Source of the DNA: Phorcus lineatus
Lineage: Eukaryota; Mollusca; Gastropoda; Trochida; Trochidae
Direction of reading: 5' to 3'
Length of the DNA stretch: 64,000 bases
Assembly: GCA_921293015.1 (NCBI GenBank)
Contig: OV121088.1
Coordinates: 6,013,882 to 6,077,881 of the forward strand
This document shows positions 59,700-64,000 of the stretch, in pieces; position 1 is the stretch's first letter; every line of letters starts with the position of its first letter. Made by a program: the position numbers and the translations under genes. The notes below the pieces were generated by a model. The model was given only the letters and a program-made list of their open reading frames with translations, searched no databases and had not been told where the DNA came from.

Positions 59700-60444
59700 C
59701 AGCTGCATACCGAAAGTTTGCTCACTTACCATTGATTCGTAGTGCAAATATCATGTTATTTGGGTTTATTTTGGACATTAATATAATAACTTCCGAAAAA
59801 CTGACTAAGGATCACCTATTGTCCATGTGTAAAATAGCCATTCTTAAACATAGTAAGGGATCGTCTAGTCTCTTGTGCAAACTTTCGAATTTTGGCATGT
59901 TGAAATAGACAGAAGGGGGCATATTTCGAAATTTCAATTCCATTAAATTTAGAATAAAGTGTTCAATATCGACTCCCCGAGAATAAAATCAGCAAAATCA
60001 CAATGACTTAGTGCAAAGGAACAAGCATGACTAATATTTTAAGCATTTGATGACTTATAAATGATGATGTAGAGAAAAATATAAATTGAGTTTTCGAAAT
60101 TTTTACCCCTGATCACTTCAATGACCTGCCAAAACTGTTACGTTATATTGTTAGGTATGATAAATACTTGCCTTAAAGAAGAATACATTTGCTTATCTGT
60201 ATTGTTATTTGAACTTTATGGGTTGCTTTTTCACAATGCTACGATACCTCAAAGACATTGCAAAGTTAATGATATTTGCACTAGTATAACAAGTTATGTG
60301 AACAAACTTTTGGCATGCAGCTGTATATCTAATGACACACTTTGTCGTGCAATAATCTCTATGAATGACATTGGATGAAAGTACAATGGTTATTACCCTT
60401 GTTGTGGGTATGTCATTGTTCATAGGTTGTTTAGACTGTTGTAT
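59700..60444. other. Intergenic, array-derived
   Basis: Blocks such as GACTAAGGATCACCTATTGTCC (about 59800) and GATATTTGCACTAG (about 60278) recur near 27160 and 27430 after gene B. No gene. Confidence 0.45.
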
Positions 60445-60735
60445 CGTTTATTGGGTCACAATTGCACTTGTCTTGATAGCCCTAGCTGGTAGTGTCTAGA
60501 ATCATATATTCTAGAATGTTCTATCTATTTCTTGAATGCTTGAGTTGGATACTTCTGATTTGACTTTGTCGTGGAACTTTAAAGAACATTCTAGGAGGTA
60601 TCTAACCTATATAAAGGCGGGCATTAGAACTCTTACTAATCTTGCATTGTTTCTTACAATCAACTTTGCGATCATCTGCCGTGCCACTGTTTTGGATACC
60701 TTTCCAAGACGGATTCATCTATTTCCTATCAAGAC
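60445..60735 (+). promoter_or_regulatory. Promoter-like repeat, copy 2
   Basis: Counterpart of 50297-50610, with the TATA box TATATAAAG at 60608-60616, TTCTAGAATGTTCT and AAAGAACATTCTAGG. The two copies share the start of the downstream sequence (GCGATCATCTGCCGTGCCA) and then diverge near 60735. Confidence 0.4.
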
Positions 60736-60744
60736 CAATTGACT

Positions 60745-60990
60745 GACAAAGTGACTTTTCACAGAGTCACTGTTTATGCAATGTTTCCATAGAAGCCACA
60801 ACGAATATAAATGAAATACAGGTCTTTCTCTTAAATGGCAACTGTAGATATCATTGTTGAGTTGTGTATGAAGTTTGGTGAAGATAGTATTATAGTTTAG
60901 GAGATATGCTCTGGACTAAGACTTGTAACGACGGACAGACGGATGGATGGACGGACAGAATGAACGCTGAATACCCCCGCTTACGCTGTA
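60745..60990 (-). repeat. GGGGGTAT / (TCCG)n repeat, reverse copy
   Basis: The minus strand reads GCGGGGGTATTCAGCG, a GTCC-rich run (about 60930-60958), CCAGAGCATATCTCC, CACCAAACTTCATACAC and TTCTATGGAAAC. This is the same layout as the repeat at 16672-17384 with little direct identity. It lies in a copy of the duplicated block where the other copy has none. Confidence 0.5.
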
Positions 60991-61049
60991 AGGCAGGGTA
61001 TGATAACTTCAGTGCATTTACCTTCAATGCAACTTCCAAAGACAAATGA

Positions 61050-62610
61050 ACACTGTCATAAAAAAAAGGAAAGCAAAAAGATATATGTAAAGGCTGACAA
61101 AATGACCAACTTTTACAAATTGGACACTCAAATATACAACAACCTCCTCCTCAACAATGTCACCAAAACTTACAAAACAGCAAACAACAGCATAGAAAGG
61201 CACATCAATGAAGAAGCAAACGATATTGCAAATGACCTTGAACCAAATGACACCATGGCTAAACGAGAAGCCTACCCATCGATTACTGAAAAAACTTGAG
61301 GCACTCGACTTCGACTCCAAATTCTATAAAATCACCAAAGAAGAGAGAAAAATAATATTACATGCCAAGAAATCTTTTCTTTTCATTGACAACAAAACAT
61401 GGAGCAAAAAAAGCTCCTGAAACATCATTTGACGTCTTGTGAAACTTGTGAACTGGTCGGGTGCTTCTTGCTCTCCAAACTGCATGCAAAACTAGGTAGT
61501 ATCATAGCCCTATACAGAGACGACGGTCCAGCAGCACTCGACCGAATGCCTAGAAAATTCGAACAAACCAAAACAGAAATCTGTAAGATTTTCAAACAAC
61601 ATGACCTGAGAGTCACGATTGAGGCAAACAAAAAATTCGTTGACTTCCTAGATGTCACCCGTAACCTCACAACAACAGCCATAAACCTTACAATAAACCA
61701 AACAACAACCCCTGTACGTCCATTCAAATTCCAACCACCCATCAAGTATCATAGAAAACATTCCAGCAGGCATCAAAAAACGTCTTTCAAAAATTTCTTC
61801 AAGTGAAGAAATATTCAATGCAGCCACCCAAACATACCAAACCTCATTAAACAACAGCGATTACAACTACAAACTGTACTACAACCCTCAAGAAAACCAA
61901 ACCAAAAAACGCCAAAGATCCCGCCAAATAACCTGGTCCAACCCACCTTTTGACCTCAATGTAAAAATTAATGTTGGAAAACAATTCCTCGGCATACTCG
62001 ACAGCTCATTCAAAACAACAACACACTCGACAAAATCTTCAATAGAAACACAGTTAAGCTCAGCTACAGCTGCATGCCAAAGTTAAGAAACATCATTGAC
62101 AGCAACGATACAAATGTAAAAACAACAAAAGAAACAAATAAAGACAAAACTTGCAATTGCTGTAGCCCCAAAACATGCCCCTTCAAAGGAAACTGCCTTG
62201 CCAAATCAGTCATATGCCAGGCTAAAGTACCAACCAACAACAGAAATGAAACGTATGTCGGGCTTGCAAAAAAAAAGAGTTCAAAACCAGACACAACAAC
62301 CAAAGAACCTCTTTCATCAACCCCAGCAAGAAGAACGTAAATGAATTAAGCAATTACATCTGGCAATTAAAAAAAGTAAACACAGATTTCAACAGAGAAT
62401 GGTCAATAATAGGCAAAACTAAAACATATTCAAATATCACCTAAAAATGTAGCCTTCTGCACACATGAAAAAATTATAATCATTTACAAGCCACACAAAA
62501 ACAGCTCCAAAACGCAGCACTAAGGGAAACACCGAATCACATCACCAAAACACAGCCAGCAGACAAGCCCAAGCGCACACGTAACAAAAGTGGCCAGAAC
62601 AGAAAATAAG
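61050..62610 (+). mobile_element. GIY-YIG retroelement (Penelope-like), internally deleted
   Basis: Plus-strand fragments across frameshifts. A pre-RT piece reads KIYVKADKMTNFYKLD and [36 protein letters not shown] follows, where the RT motif A-like YPSI sits abruptly after the pre-RT part, implying an internal deletion. The catalytic box ALYRDDGPA is at about 61508. Then come [16 protein letters not shown], a cysteine cluster (CNCCSPKTCPFKGNC) and YVGLAKK (GIY-YIG-like) near 62250. It ends near 62610, where host sequence (CAGAAGCTCAAAACTGCCCAAT) resumes as at 50980. Inactive. The clade is inferred from domain order. Confidence 0.7.
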
Positions 62611-62624
62611 CTATCACTTGACAA

Positions 62625-64000
62625 ATGCGGCAGAAGCTCAAAACTGCCCAATTAAAAATTCAAGAATACGATTTTTGTATTTCACCTACACTTGTATTTT
62701 TGCATATGCTAATCATTCAGTACAGAAATAAGTATCAATGTCTTTCAACTAATCAGTTTTCAAACTAAACAAACGAATTTAGGTAGAAGATGCAATTTGA
62801 GATAAACAATTACAATCTGTTTTTAAAAATTGAGATTTTAAGATTAACGTTTTCAAACGTTTTAAAACATTTCATTAATTTATTAGTTGCTTTCGAACAT
62901 AAAAGATGTAGTGTAAAGACTAAAAGGTATCACTAGTTCGATTGTGGTTTGATTGGTTTTCAACCTCCGCCACAAAGGGTTAAAAGGGACGTTCGCTGAT
63001 CAAGTTTGAAATAGTGAAATAGGATTATCTTAAAGCGACAAGATTTTAACATTATAACAATAAAACAAATAGTCCATTACACATCGTTAAAGAACATATA
63101 CACTTCTTCGACGTGGATACGAATATACTACCAAACTTTTGCTTAAGGATAAACTCAGATATTCTTCAAAGTTTCCTTTCAAGGACAAATGTTGCTTTAA
63201 CAAGATCTGAACAAGAAATCTCGCTGAACAGTTTCTGTTTTCATTGTCATATCCTTTTTGTATATTTAATTTGTAACATTGATTCAATCCCCGCTCACGG
63301 CCTGCAGCGGGCGGTAAATATAGTTGTCGAAACTTTTTATATACCACCTACATCATGAAAGAAATAGGGGATGCCATGTTTTCACTTATCGCACATTTTT
63401 TAAGCAGGGCATCTTCAGAAAAAATCATAAAGCAATTATCAAATAATAATTTTTTCCGTTAAAACATACTTGCATTTTACCCTAGTACAAATAACGTATT
63501 GCATCCCCATAATCTTATCTTATGCAGATTTTATGCTATATCTAACATCTTAGATAGGGTGATAGATATTTGACATCGAAAACCACATAAACCTTAGGTG
63601 TAAAATTTATATTCACATTTTAATTCCGTATCTAAATGCGTAAATTCTTTACTTTTTTCAGCAATAGGAAGTAAACCAAATATGACTAAATAGCTTCTAC
63701 ACGTTTCAGAAATTGAATTCTCTTTTCTTATTACTTCCTAAAGAAACTCATTTATGAAGCTCAAATGTCGTTGTATCTATAGTAGATCAAGGAGTAAAAA
63801 TCACTTAATTACTTCAGATATAACTATGATACAAGAAATGACTTTTTTACTTTCCACTCACAATTTTCATTGACTTACACCTGGTATAGATTCATTTTAC
63901 CAGTTCTGACACTTAACACAATCATTGTTTCATGATGAAGTGTCAAAGACTTTGTGAAGTCTACCAATCCACTATTCTGGTGTTTGTAATAATACATTTT
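62625..64000. other. Duplicated intergenic block (copy of 50.98-52.05 kb)
   Basis: Colinear with 50980-52030: ATGCTAATCATTCAGTA, CAGTTTTCAAACTA, CACAAAGGGTTAAAAG, TTACACATCGTTAAA, CGGCCTGCAG, and TTTATGAAGCTCAAATGTCG at about 63750. After 63780 it leaves the other copy, just where the exon 1 relic would begin. No gene. Confidence 0.6.

Overview
This window is animal nuclear DNA. It is AT-rich, with GT-AG introns, clustered non-LTR retrotransposons, tRNA-derived SINEs, Penelope-like elements (PLEs) and a Tc1-like fossil. The (TCCG)n / GGGGGATAT repeat class and the style of the LINEs suggest a lophotrochozoan, most likely a bivalve mollusc. The species cannot be named from the sequence.

The only host genes I can support are four tandem, same-strand copies of one three-exon gene: A (12001-14947), B (22839-24762), C (43527-45962) and D (53180-55205). 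I do not recognise the product as a named protein. Each copy encodes exactly 362 residues. The layout is a signal-peptide-like N-terminus, a short PAN/Apple-like cysteine motif, a basic linker (exon 2, always 88 bp), and one large exon that reads as a six-bladed LDL-receptor-type (YWTD-like) beta-propeller. There is no EGF repeat and no visible membrane anchor. A/B and C/D form two subfamilies. Blades 1-2, however, group A with D and B with C, and the 3' halves of C and D are nearly identical even at silent positions; both suggest gene conversion. Broken copies lie at 32033 (exon 2), 39120 (exon 1), 46198 (exon 3), 52033-52540 (exon 1 part plus an intact exon 2) and 55434-56024 (exon 3).

The array grew by segmental duplication. 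The flanks of B repeat each other (about 21.5-22.0 and 26.7-27.2 kb). About 27.6-33.1 kb is repeated at 36.2-40.7 kb, and about 48.4-52.1 kb at 56.8-63.8 kb. Because many insertions sit in only one of two duplicated blocks, the partner block gives an empty site that dates and bounds them.

Layout: 0.6-5 kb is a LINE/SINE/TIR-element mosaic. 6.6-10.2 kb is a 5'-truncated L1/Tx1-like LINE with target-site duplication. 10.5-11 kb holds an inverted SINE pair. 12-15 kb is gene A, with a Tc1 fossil in intron 2. 15-20.3 kb holds a decayed LINE, a (TCCG)n repeat with a perfect 36-bp palindrome, and an I-like LINE. 21-25 kb is gene B. 25-33 kb is duplicated intergenic DNA. 33.2-35.7 kb is a LINE with a long intact RT frame. 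36-40.7 kb is a duplicated block carrying a PLE. 43.5-46 kb is gene C. 52-56 kb is a gene fragment, gene D and a relic cut by a PLE fragment. 57.4 kb is a SINE, 58.5 kb a probable solo LTR, and 61-62.6 kb a second GIY-YIG retroelement. No rRNA gene, functional tRNA gene or CRISPR array was seen. All calls are by eye; identities are estimates and no database search was run.
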